The translations under genes were made by a program, and so were the position numbers. The notes under the pieces were generated by a model. It was not told the origin of the DNA and made no database searches. It was given only the letters and a program-made list of their open reading frames with translations. Below, piece by piece: positions 1-6,438 of a stretch of 15,162 nucleotides of DNA (the first letter of the stretch is position 1; each line of letters starts with the position of its first letter). Origin of the DNA: Planctomycetota bacterium (GTDB taxonomy: Bacteria; Planctomycetota; Brocadiia; JAJRTI01); assembly GCA_024278415.1 (NCBI GenBank), contig JAJRTI010000119.1, forward strand, positions 1 through 15,162, written 5' to 3'.

Positions 1-288
1 ACCGTAAGGGCGCCCTCTCTCCTCAGATGGCGAATTGCCACCCGAACGGAAGGCCCTCACGGGCCTACTACGAGCGCGGCGGCCAGCGGCCTGCTTGTAG
101 TGGCGACCGTAAGGGCGCCCGCTCCGCCGATGGCGAGTTGTCACCCAAACGGAAGGCCCTCACGGGCCTACTACGAGCGCGGAGCCAGCGGCCTGCTCGT
201 AGTGGCGACCGTAAGGGCGCCCGCTCCGCCGATAGCGAGTTGTCACCCGAACGGAAGGCCCTCACGGGCCTACTACGAGCGCGGCGGC
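1..288. repeat. Tandem array of three ~102-nt palindromic repeat units
   Basis: Three near-identical units begin at 1, 106 and 208 (unit lengths 105, 102 and about 81, the last one truncated). Each starts with ACCGTAAGGGCGCC and runs to a block ending ACGGGCCTACTACGAGCG. The right end of each unit holds a perfect hairpin, AGGCCC-TCAC-GGGCCT, followed by TACTACGAGCG; its reverse complement CGCTCGTAGTAGG is the edge of the REPIN-like elements at 3485 and 5312. The join between units reads TCGTAGTGGCG or TTGTAGTGGCG. The array lies just past the 3' end of the minus-strand lipoprotein gene and may continue left of the window. I see no gene in this stretch: reading frames across it only reflect the repeat period, which is a multiple of three. 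Confidence 0.85.
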
Positions 289-311
289 GTCCGAGCCCTG
301 TGCCCCATGCC

Positions 312-890
312 CTACTTGCCTTGGTCCGCCAAATCCCCTTTGGCGCGTTCGATTTGCTGCTGGATCTTCATCCTTGCGAACTGCGCCTTCAATCGGACTA
401 GCTCCGTCTCCTCAGCCATAAGCTTGGTCGCCAACTTGTCCGCGTGCAGTCTGGCCTTCTCCGCCTCCGCCTTGGCCGCCGCGATCTCTTGGTCTTTGGA
501 CTGGAGCTGCTGCGCCAGTTGATCCTTCTGCGTCTGCACGGTGCGAAGCTCGGCCTTGAGAGCGTTGAGGCGCTCCTGGGCCGCGGTCAGCTCCTTTGCG
601 GTGTACTGTTTCTGGGCCTCGACCCGTCCCGTCTCTGCGCGGTAACGGTCGATCTCTTTCTGTGCGGCCATGCGCTTGCGCTTCTCTTCGTCGTACTTGG
701 CGGTGACGTCGGCCAGCTCCTTGAGCAACTGGCGGTGGAGTTCGCGCATGCCGGACGGGCGCAGGGCCGCGCCGCGGGGCTGCATGGGCTGCGCGGTTTC
801 CGGCTGCTGCTCCCAGGCCTGGTTGCAGCCGGCAAGACCGATGAGCGCGAACACGATAGCGCCGAACGCGATTCGGTAGATCGGCTTCAT
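312..890 (-). CDS. Coiled-coil lipoprotein of unknown function
   Basis: This 192-residue protein begins with a lipoprotein signal peptide: Lys2/Arg6, a hydrophobic stretch from about residue 7 to 19, and lipobox L-A-G-C with Cys22 as the predicted lipidation site. After a Gln/Pro-rich linker (about 23-45), residues 48-185 are almost entirely Lys/Glu/Gln/Ala-rich and should form a long alpha-helical coiled coil. No enzymatic motif is visible. The product is probably anchored in the outer or inner membrane and extends into the periplasm; a structural or scaffolding role is inference. The ATG at 890 was chosen because it creates the signal peptide and has AAGGA about 9 nt upstream; longer frames upstream lack one. 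A promoter lies at 943-971, so the gene is probably transcribed on its own or as the last gene after the oxidoreductase. Confidence 0.82.
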   Translation of the reverse strand: MKPIYRIAFGAIVFALIGLAGCNQAWEQQPETAQPMQPRGAALRPSGMRELHRQLLKELADVTAKYDEEKRKRMAAQKEIDRYRAETGRVEAQKQYTAKELTAAQERLNALKAELRTVQTQKDQLAQQLQSKDQEIAAAKAEAEKARLHADKLATKLMAEETELVRLKAQFARMKIQQQIERAKGDLADQGK

Positions 891-942
891 GAGGGTGTTC
901 CTTGCCACAAGCAAAAGAGAAGTCGCGCCGTACGGGCGCCAC

Positions 943-971
943 ATTGTACATTTGCGGCACATGCGTATCAA
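943..971 (-). promoter_or_regulatory. sigma70-like promoter of the lipoprotein gene
   Basis: On the minus strand, TTGATA (966-971) and TACAAT (943-948) are separated by exactly 17 nt. Each hexamer matches consensus at 5 of 6 positions. Predicted transcription start is near 936, giving a leader of about 46 nt before the ATG at 890. It lies between the oxidoreductase stop (1006) and the lipoprotein start. Confidence 0.65.
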
Positions 972-1005
972 GAACGTGCAATGGCCTGCCAGCCTTTTCG
1001 CGCGA

Positions 1006-2175
1006 TCACGCCTCGTAATGCGGGATCTCGACCGGGAGCCCCGTCTCCACGCTCTCCGCGGCCGCGATTGCGATAGCCGCGCTGTTGCGCGCGTCGAGCG
1101 CGCCGGACATGGACGGCTTGCCGGACAACACGCGGTCGAGGAACTCCTCTTGGATTTTCGGGTCGCCCCCGCCATGGCCGCCCGGCACCTTCGGCGGGAA
1201 ATACTCGTCCACCTTGTCCGAGTGGCGATAGGTGACGACGATCTTGAACTCCTGCTCGTTGTTGTAGAAGCCGTAGAGCCGGCCCTTGTCGCCGATGAAC
1301 GTAAACTCGCGCGTGTAGTCGGGGGTGAAGTGGCATTCGGTATAGGTCATCTTGGCGCCGTTCGCGTAGCGAATCGACACGATGCAGTTGTCCTCCACGT
1401 CGCACTCCTGCGCCCACACGCACTTGTCCTCGGCCCGAATCACCACGCCGTAGTCCATGCGGAAACTCTCGTGGTTGATGTAGTAAGGGCAGGTGTCCTT
1501 GCGCTCGCAGTCGCGGCACCGCTTGTCGTTGGCCGCGTCGCCGCCGAACACGTCGAGCCCGCCCTCGGCGAACACGCGCACCGGCTCGCTCCCCACGTAC
1601 CAGTTCACCAAGTCGAGCGAGTGCGTGCCCTTCTCGAGCATGAGGCTCTGGATGTAGTCCTTGCGACGGCGCCGGCCGTGGTAGTAGTACTGCCCGCCCA
1701 CGGACACGTTGTCCACCGCGTACCCGCACTTGACCTCGCCGATGTCGCCGCGGTCGATGAGCCGGCGCATCTCCTGGCAGAGCGAGCAGTAGCGCAGCTC
1801 CAAGCCCACGAGCAGCGTCGTCTGCGCGCGCCGCCACGCGTCGAGGATCGCGTCGCAGTCTGCGATGGACTGGGCCATGGGCTTTTCGAGGAACACGTGC
1901 TTCCCGGCGTCGAGCGCGGCGATCGCGTTCGACGCGTGCGCGTGGTCGGGCGTAGCGATGACGACGGCTTCCACCTCCGGGTCCGCGAGCATCGCGTCGA
2001 GCGCATCGTACGTCTTGACGTCCGGGAACTTCGCGCGCACCTCGTCGAGCCGCGTGGGGTTCAGGTCGCACGACGCGACGAGTTCCGCGCGAGGATTCTT
2101 CCTGAAGCTGTGGTAGCCGAGGTAGAGGCCCCGGCTGCCGAGGCCGACGATGCCGATCTTCACTTTGCGGGACAT
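1006..2175 (-). CDS. Gfo/Idh/MocA family NAD(P)-dependent oxidoreductase
   Basis: The 389-residue protein has the family's two-domain layout. An N-terminal Rossmann fold starts with I-V-G-L-G-S-R-G (residues 9-16, the dinucleotide-binding glycine motif). The signature E-K-P is at 97-99, and the E-K-G-T-H-S-L-D-L segment at 181-189 carries the family's candidate catalytic histidine (His185). The family oxidises or reduces hydroxyl groups of sugars, inositols and related compounds; the substrate cannot be read from sequence. Cysteines at 130/133, 220/223/229 and 252/258/264 are unusually many and include C-x2-C-x5-C, suggesting a metal-stabilised insertion. The ATG at 2175 was chosen because it puts the glycine motif about 10 residues in; GGAG lies about 13 nt upstream, further than usual. 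A REPIN-like element separates it from the exchanger gene upstream. Confidence 0.9.
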   Translation of the reverse strand: MSRKVKIGIVGLGSRGLYLGYHSFRKNPRAELVASCDLNPTRLDEVRAKFPDVKTYDALDAMLADPEVEAVVIATPDHAHASNAIAALDAGKHVFLEKPMAQSIADCDAILDAWRRAQTTLLVGLELRYCSLCQEMRRLIDRGDIGEVKCGYAVDNVSVGGQYYYHGRRRRKDYIQSLMLEKGTHSLDLVNWYVGSEPVRVFAEGGLDVFGGDAANDKRCRDCERKDTCPYYINHESFRMDYGVVIRAEDKCVWAQECDVEDNCIVSIRYANGAKMTYTECHFTPDYTREFTFIGDKGRLYGFYNNEQEFKIVVTYRHSDKVDEYFPPKVPGGHGGGDPKIQEEFLDRVLSGKPSMSGALDARNSAAIAIAAAESVETGLPVEIPHYEA

Positions 2176-2198
2176 GGGGGTGAGTGGCTCCAATGGGA

Positions 2199-2281
2199 CG
2201 GTAGCCGCAGCCGCCAGGCTGCTGGCGGGCGCCCTGTGGACCGATCCGCGTTGGCCCGCATGCTGGCGCATGCGGCTACCG
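2199..2281. repeat. REPIN-like inverted repeat, family B, copy 1
   Basis: Perfect 11-bp terminal inverted repeats, CGGTAGCCGCA (2199-2209) and TGCGGCTACCG (2271-2281), enclose two hairpins. The left is GCAGCC-GCCA-GGCTGC and the right is GCATGC-TGGC-GCATGC (2258-2273). Read on the other strand, the right hairpin is GCATGC-GCCA-GCATGC, so the element is two copies of one short hairpin unit in inverted orientation. It fills the gap between the exchanger stop and the oxidoreductase start. A second copy is at 6261-6338. Confidence 0.8.
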
Positions 2282-2315
2282 GTGGATGTGGACGTGCAGC
2301 ACCAGCCGTGAGATC

Positions 2316-3362
2316 CTACATGCCGCTCCGATAGCACAGCACGGTCACGCACACGTACGCGAGGAGCAGCACGACGCCGTAGCTGCGTTTGAGGTGCGCG
2401 CCGGAAAGCCAGACGCCGACACGAAACACGACCATGATGGCGAGCATGGCCGGGAACAGGAGCTTGAAGAACTGCGGCGGCACATCGAGCCCGCCGCGCG
2501 TGACCGCGGCCGACGCGCCCGCGACGAAGAGCACGTTGAGGATGTTCGCACCGATCACGTTGCCCACTGCAAGGTCGCCGTGGCCCCTGCGCGACGCGGT
2601 CACGGCCGTGACGAACTCCGGCAGCGACGTGCCGAACGCGACGAGCGTCGCCGCGATCACGGCATCGGGCACGTGGAGCCGCGTCGCGGTCTCCTGCACC
2701 ATGGGGATGAGTATGCGCGACGACGCGACCACGAGCGCAATGCCGGCAAAGAGCTTGAGCAAGATTGCAACAGTACCTGTCTTTGCCTCCGTTTCAAGAG
2801 CGTCCTCTTCGGCGAGTTCGGCCAACCCCTCCATCTCGTGCGCGGTCTTGCTCCACTTGATGGTGAGCCACAGATAGAGCCCCAGAAGCACAAGGAAGAC
2901 GACGCCCATGGCCCGCGGCAGGCGCCCTCCAACTGTGAACGTCTGGTCAAGCGATGCGAACGGAACGCTGGCCGCGATCAGTAGGATGCCTGCCCCCAAT
3001 TCCAGCGAGCCCTGGCGCCAGATCACTTCCTTGTGTAGCAGCAGTGGCCGAATCACCGCAGCCGTGCCAAGGATGAGGCTCGCGTTGCAGATCATCGAGC
3101 CCACCGCGTTGCCCATGGCCAGGCCCGGCCGGCCTTGGATTGCGGCGAACACGGACACCGCGGCCTCCGGCAGCGTCGTGCCGAGACTCACGATCGTCGC
3201 GCCGATCAGCATCTTGGGCACGCCCCATCGGGCGGACAGCGTGACCGCTTCGTCCACCAGCAAGCCCGCGCCCTTGGCCAGCGTGCAGATGAAGAACGCG
3301 ATCAGCCCGATCAGCGCCGGCAGCGGCAGCCCGGCGACGAAGTTGCTGAGGAGTTCTTGCAT
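2316..3362 (-). CDS. Calcium/sodium antiporter (CaCA superfamily, YrbG-like)
   Basis: The 348-residue membrane protein has the two internally duplicated alpha repeats that define cation/Ca2+ exchangers. Alpha-1 has G-A-T-I-V-S-L-G-T-T-L-P-E (54-66) followed by G-N-A-V-G-S-M-I-C-N (84-93). Alpha-2 has A-A-T-L-V-A-F-G-T-S-L-P-E (237-249) followed by G-N-V-I-G-A-N-I-L-N (267-276). The acidic residues Glu66 and Glu249 are the expected ion ligands. About ten hydrophobic segments are visible, with a hydrophilic acidic loop at about 170-197 between the halves. Length is close to that usual for bacterial YrbG-type proteins. It should exchange Ca2+ for Na+ or H+ across the cytoplasmic membrane; the ions are inferred from the family. 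The ATG at 3362 opens directly into the first membrane segment but no strong Shine-Dalgarno precedes it. Confidence 0.92.
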   Translation of the reverse strand: MQELLSNFVAGLPLPALIGLIAFFICTLAKGAGLLVDEAVTLSARWGVPKMLIGATIVSLGTTLPEAAVSVFAAIQGRPGLAMGNAVGSMICNASLILGTAAVIRPLLLHKEVIWRQGSLELGAGILLIAASVPFASLDQTFTVGGRLPRAMGVVFLVLLGLYLWLTIKWSKTAHEMEGLAELAEEDALETEAKTGTVAILLKLFAGIALVVASSRILIPMVQETATRLHVPDAVIAATLVAFGTSLPEFVTAVTASRRGHGDLAVGNVIGANILNVLFVAGASAAVTRGGLDVPPQFFKLLFPAMLAIMVVFRVGVWLSGAHLKRSYGVVLLLAYVCVTVLCYRSGM

Positions 3363-3484
3363 GCGGAGGCGAGCGGAGGGGAGAACTGCAAATCAAGCAG
3401 GCCAAACGGGCGCAGCCTGTAGGCGCTCAGAACGCGGACATCGGCAGCTTCTTGTCGGTGCGCGGCGCGAGGCGATGTGGTTTA

Positions 3485-3550
3485 TAGTAGGGCAATTCAT
3501 TGCCCGTCGAACGCCCTTGTCCTTACGAGGCGAACGGGCCCTACTACGAG
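3485..3550. repeat. REPIN-like inverted repeat, family A, copy 1
   Basis: The left edge TAGTAGGGC leads into a perfect 7-bp hairpin, GGGCAAT-TC-ATTGCCC (3490-3505), followed by CGT. The right edge is ACGGGCCCTACTACGAG (from 3534), the inverted form of the edge CTCGTAGTAGGGC. The right hairpin is eroded compared with the copy at 5312-5374, leaving the palindrome GGGCCC. The middle carries a CTTACGAGGCGAACG segment reminiscent of the array at 1-288. Confidence 0.7.
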
Positions 3551-3632
3551 CGGCGGCAGGAAGCGAGGCACGTTACCACCCAGCGCACGGCCGGTCAAGC
3601 GAGGCGTCCGGCAGGCCTCCGAGGCCGCGCGT

Positions 3633-3662
3633 TTGACGCACGCCGCGGCGCAGCCGTATAAT
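3633..3662 (+). promoter_or_regulatory. Strong sigma70-like promoter of the flippase gene
   Basis: TTGACG (3633-3638, 5 of 6) and TATAAT (3657-3662, 6 of 6) are 18 nt apart. Predicted start near 3669 gives a leader of about 110 nt before the ATG at 3779, with a 6-bp hairpin right at the transcript start. Confidence 0.7.
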
Positions 3663-3778
3663 CCCGCCACTCACCCGGCGGGCGGTACAACAGGGGATGA
3701 GCCGGGGAGCGGAAAAGCCGGGGACATGTTCCCATTCACCCGAACGACTTCGCGCCATCAGGAGACTTCGCACAGCGC

Positions 3779-5254
3779 ATGGCCGAGCGAGCCGAAGGCA
3801 GCAGCTTCGTCGGCGACGTGTTCAAGCTCGTCACGGGCAATGCGTTCTGCCGCGTCTTGGGCTATGCGGCCACGCCGGTCGTCGCGGCGATGTATTCGCC
3901 GGCGAACTGGGGCGCCGCGGGAGTGTTCGCCGCGCTGTCGGCGGTCGTCGGGTCGGTGGCCTGCCTCACGTACGACCTGGCCATCATGCTGCCCAAGGAC
4001 GACGAGGAGGCCGCCAACGTCCTGGGGCTCAGCGCGCTGCTCGCAGGCCTAGCGGCCCTCGCCACGTGGCTCGTGGTCGCCTTGGCCGGGCCGCAGATCT
4101 GCCGAACCCTCAAGGCGCCCGGCGTGGCGCCGTATCTTTGGCTCTTGCCGGTGTCGGTGCTGACGGCTGCCGTTGTTCGCGCACTGGAGCACTGGGTGTC
4201 CCGGCACAGGCGCTTCGGGCTGTTGGCCGTGAATCGCGCGCTGACCTCAGCCACGATCATCCTCTCCCAACTCGCGTACGCGTTGGCCGGCCGGGCCACG
4301 CCCGGCTCGCTCGTGTGGGCTTCCCTGGCTGGGCAGGCCGTATCGCTGCTGTTGCTCGGCGGCTGGACGTGGCACATGGGTTGGCGACTCATGCTCGGGT
4401 GCGTGAATGTGCGAGGCATGTGGCGCGAGGCCAAACGTTATCGGCGCTTCCCGCTCGTGAACCTCTGGGGCGTGCTCATCAACACCGTGTCCTGGCGCGC
4501 GCCCATGCTCTTGCTCTCTCGGCTGTACGGCCAAGAGACGGCCGGGTATTTCCAGATCGCGACCAAGATCGCCCGGGAGCCGATCAGCCTGCTGGGCTCC
4601 GCGGTGGGCCGCGTCTTCTACCAGCGCGCGTCCGACCTCCACGCCCGGGGCGAGGACATGGCGTCGCTCGTGCGCGAGGTCTATCGCCGGCTCGCCGCGT
4701 TCTCGATCTTCCCCATGCTGCTGGCGATCCTCGTCGCCCCCGACCTGGTGCTCGTGGTGTGCGGCCCCACCTGGCTTGAGGCCGGCCGGCACGTGGCCAT
4801 CCTTTGCCCGTCGCTGCTATTGGTGTTCCTGTCGTCGCCCTTGAGCAGCCTGTTCCTGGTGTACGAGCGCCAGGGCTCGTTGCTGTTGATACAGATCGCC
4901 ATTTTCGCCGCGCGCGTCGGCGCGCTCGTGGCCGCGGGTGCGCTCGGCCTGTCGGCATCCGGCGCGATCCTTCTGCTCTCGGCAGGCGTGGCCGTGGCGT
5001 ACGCGGGGTTGTTGGTCTGGTGCTTCCGGCTCGCGTCCGTGCCGGGCCGGCGAGCCGTCGGCCTGGCTTGGCGGTACCTCCTCTACATCCTCCCCTGCGC
5101 GGCGTTCTGGATTCCCATGAGGGCGTTTGATGCGCTCTCGCCCGCGGGGAGCTTGATTGTGGCCGGCGCGGTGCTCGCGCTGTATTTCGTCAAGGTCGCG
5201 GTGCGCGACCGCGTGCTCGTGCGGTTTCTTCACGAGCGCGGCGCCGCGGGCTGA
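3779..5254 (+). CDS. Polysaccharide flippase (MOP superfamily, Wzx-like)
   Basis: This 491-residue protein is hydrophobic throughout, with roughly 12-14 membrane segments from about residue 14 to 475 and short charged loops. That layout, together with R-Y-R-R-F-P-L-V-N-L-W-G (near 220-231) at the domain junction and G-Y-F-Q-I-A-T-K-I (256-264), is typical of Polysacc_synt-type oligosaccharide exporters of the MOP superfamily. They flip lipid-linked glycan units across the cytoplasmic membrane. Neighbouring glycosyltransferases support this role; the transported glycan is unknown. AGGAG at 3760-3764 is about 14 nt before the ATG, longer than ideal, but the frame is closed upstream by TGA at 3698 and no better start is present. 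Transcription is likely from the promoter at 3633-3662. Confidence 0.88.
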   Translation: MAERAEGSSFVGDVFKLVTGNAFCRVLGYAATPVVAAMYSPANWGAAGVFAALSAVVGSVACLTYDLAIMLPKDDEEAANVLGLSALLAGLAALATWLVVALAGPQICRTLKAPGVAPYLWLLPVSVLTAAVVRALEHWVSRHRRFGLLAVNRALTSATIILSQLAYALAGRATPGSLVWASLAGQAVSLLLLGGWTWHMGWRLMLGCVNVRGMWREAKRYRRFPLVNLWGVLINTVSWRAPMLLLSRLYGQETAGYFQIATKIAREPISLLGSAVGRVFYQRASDLHARGEDMASLVREVYRRLAAFSIFPMLLAILVAPDLVLVVCGPTWLEAGRHVAILCPSLLLVFLSSPLSSLFLVYERQGSLLLIQIAIFAARVGALVAAGALGLSASGAILLLSAGVAVAYAGLLVWCFRLASVPGRRAVGLAWRYLLYILPCAAFWIPMRAFDALSPAGSLIVAGAVLALYFVKVAVRDRVLVRFLHERGAAG

Positions 5255-5311
5255 AGCGGGGCCGGGTTTCTCCTGAGGTCTGTTGGTCCGAGCGGCGGCC
5301 GTCGCTGGTTC

Positions 5312-5374
5312 GTAGTAGGGCCATTTATGGCCCGTCCGCAACACTCAAAAACGGGCGATAAATCGCCCTGCTAC
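5312..5374. repeat. REPIN-like inverted repeat, family A, copy 2
   Basis: Two 24-nt arms (5312-5335 and 5351-5374) are inverted copies of each other, matching at 21 of 24 positions around a 15-nt spacer. Each arm contains its own perfect hairpin: GGGCCAT-TT-ATGGCCC on the left and GGGCGAT-AA-ATCGCCC on the right. The edges are GTAGTAGGGC and GCCCTGCTAC. It lies between the convergent flippase and methyltransferase genes. Confidence 0.85.
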
Positions 5375-5427
5375 AAGCGGCCTTCGCGTTCCGCACGGCC
5401 CCGTTGGGCTTCCAGACGGCGTTCCAT

Positions 5428-5450
5428 CAGAGGCCCAATGGTGGCCTCTG
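5428..5450. terminator. Stem-loop between convergent genes, possible terminator
   Basis: A perfect 8-bp stem, CAGAGGCC (5428-5435) with GGCCTCTG (5443-5450), closes a 7-nt loop. It sits between the stop of the flippase (5254, plus) and the stop of the methyltransferase (5472, minus). No T-run follows on either strand, so intrinsic termination is only a possibility. Confidence 0.35.
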
Positions 5451-5471
5451 GTGCTTGTCTCGCAGCGGACG

Positions 5472-6272
5472 TTACTTGTCGATCACCGCCACGAGCCATT
5501 GACAGCGGTCGGGCCGGAGCCGGCTGAGCCATCGGTCCAGCGTCGCCAACCCGCGGCCCCCTGTCCAACGCGCCAAGCGCACCAGATACTTCGAGCCGAT
5601 GGGCTCCTGTCGGAACTCCCGAGGCGCCGCCCCGAGTGCGTCGAGGTACGCGGGGAACGTGGCCTCATCATATGAACGCAGGTGGCCGTAGTTGGGCGTG
5701 GGTTTGCCGCAGTGCGTGCACAGGTGCGCCAGGAGGCGCTCCCGATACGGCACGGTGACGACGACGCGCCGCCGCGCGACCCGCAGCAGTTCGCTCAGCC
5801 CGCGGCGGTCGTCGGCCAAGTGCTCCAGCACTTCCATGCACACGACCGTGTCGACGCTCGCGTCGGCGAACGTGCGCAGCCAGCCGTTGCGGAAGTCGAC
5901 GGCCACCACGTCGCCGGCGCCGATGAACTCGATGGCCGCCTGCCGCGTGGCCTCGTTCACGTCCGTGCCCCGAATCTCGTGGGTGGCCTTGAGCAAGCGC
6001 AGAAAGTCTCCGCGGTAGCAGCCCACCTCGAGCACGGACTCGCCGGCCACCTCGCGGGCCACGCGGCGCAGGCGCCATTGGTCGAGGAACGACGTGGGCG
6101 GCGACAGAGGCGCACCCATGTTGTCATAATACCCGGGCAGCGATTCCGCTGGGTTTTCGTATTCCACGATCAGCCTGTGTTGGAGTTCGGACAGCGCTTC
6201 CGCTTGTTGGCAGGTCGTGCTATTCTCTGTCGATTCGGCGTCCGTCGATCCGCGGCGCAACGGTAGCCGCAT
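5472..6272 (-). CDS. Class I SAM-dependent methyltransferase
   Basis: From the ATG at 6272 the product is 266 residues. Motif I is V-L-E-V-G-C-Y-R-G-D-F (80-90), the SAM-binding glycine loop, followed by the acidic strand end G-T-D-V-N and the D-T-V-V-C-M-E-V-L-E-H-L segment typical of Methyltransf_11-like enzymes. A C-terminal H-L-C-T-H-C-G-K segment, then N-Y-G-H-L-R-S-Y, contains a Cys pair often seen in this subfamily. The acceptor is unknown; its position among glycan genes suggests a sugar or glycolipid. The start is uncertain: the ATG at 6272 falls inside a repeat (6261-6338) and has no Shine-Dalgarno; a GTG at 6167 or the ATG at 6119 could be the true start and both leave the SAM domain intact. 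A candidate promoter is at 6394-6422. Confidence 0.83.
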   Translation of the reverse strand: MRLPLRRGSTDAESTENSTTCQQAEALSELQHRLIVEYENPAESLPGYYDNMGAPLSPPTSFLDQWRLRRVAREVAGESVLEVGCYRGDFLRLLKATHEIRGTDVNEATRQAAIEFIGAGDVVAVDFRNGWLRTFADASVDTVVCMEVLEHLADDRRGLSELLRVARRRVVVTVPYRERLLAHLCTHCGKPTPNYGHLRSYDEATFPAYLDALGAAPREFRQEPIGSKYLVRLARWTGGRGLATLDRWLSRLRPDRCQWLVAVIDK

Positions 6273-6338
6273 TCGCCAGAATGCGGGAGTCTGGTAAGCC
6301 GCTCGCCGGCAGGCCCGCATGCTGGCGCATGCAGCTAC
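6261..6338. repeat. REPIN-like inverted repeat, family B, copy 2
   Basis: The element starts with CGGTAGCCGCA (6261-6271), identical to copy 1 at 2199, and ends TGCAGCTAC (6330-6338), one base off the inverted form. The left hairpin is GCATTC-GCCA-GAATGC and the right is GCATGC-TGGC-GCATGC (6317-6332). Compared with copy 1 the left stem has two base pairs changed on both sides while the GCCA loop is kept. It overlaps the apparent start of the methyltransferase and lies in its predicted leader. Confidence 0.78.
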
Positions 6339-6393
6339 GCGTCTGCGTGCGCTTCTTCGGGTGCTCACGCGAGACGCGCAGGCATGGCGCGAC

Positions 6394-6422
6394 ATTATAG
6401 TCTGCACTGCCCCTCTTTTCAC
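6394..6422 (-). promoter_or_regulatory. Candidate promoter of the methyltransferase gene
   Basis: On the minus strand GTGAAA (6417-6422, 4 of 6) precedes a perfect TATAAT (6394-6399) by 17 nt. The predicted start is near 6387, upstream of the repeat at 6261-6338. On the plus strand the same bases give TATAGT (6396-6401) 38 nt before the glycosyltransferase ATG, but no acceptable -35 box is seen there, so use in both directions is only a possibility. Confidence 0.42.
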
Positions 6423-6438
6423 CCGTCCGCCTCTCGAC

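Larger units (their letters stand above)
3363..3778. other. Gene-free divergent region between exchanger and flippase
   Basis: These 416 nt separate the minus-strand exchanger from the plus-strand flippase. They hold a REPIN-like element (3485-3550), a strong plus-strand promoter (3633-3662), and a leader with a hairpin at the predicted transcription start (CCCGCC 3663-3668 pairing with GGCGGG 3677-3682) and an 8-nt direct repeat GCCGGGGA (3701-3708 and 3717-3724). I found no convincing promoter for the exchanger. The frames that cross this stretch look non-coding. Confidence 0.7.

Noticed and set aside
1..288. CRISPR array
   Set aside because: The period is ~102 nt and the whole unit is repeated; there are no short repeats separated by unique spacers, and no cas genes.
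889..2334. Long plus-strand reading frame of 481 codons
   Set aside because: It is the antisense of the oxidoreductase, created by strong G/C third-position bias. Its product is a His/Arg/Val-rich composition without motifs.
6319..6438. Upstream ATG (6319) as start of the glycosyltransferase
   Set aside because: It lies inside the family B repeat and adds an Arg/Ala-rich stretch before the normal first beta strand, which begins at the ATG at 6439.
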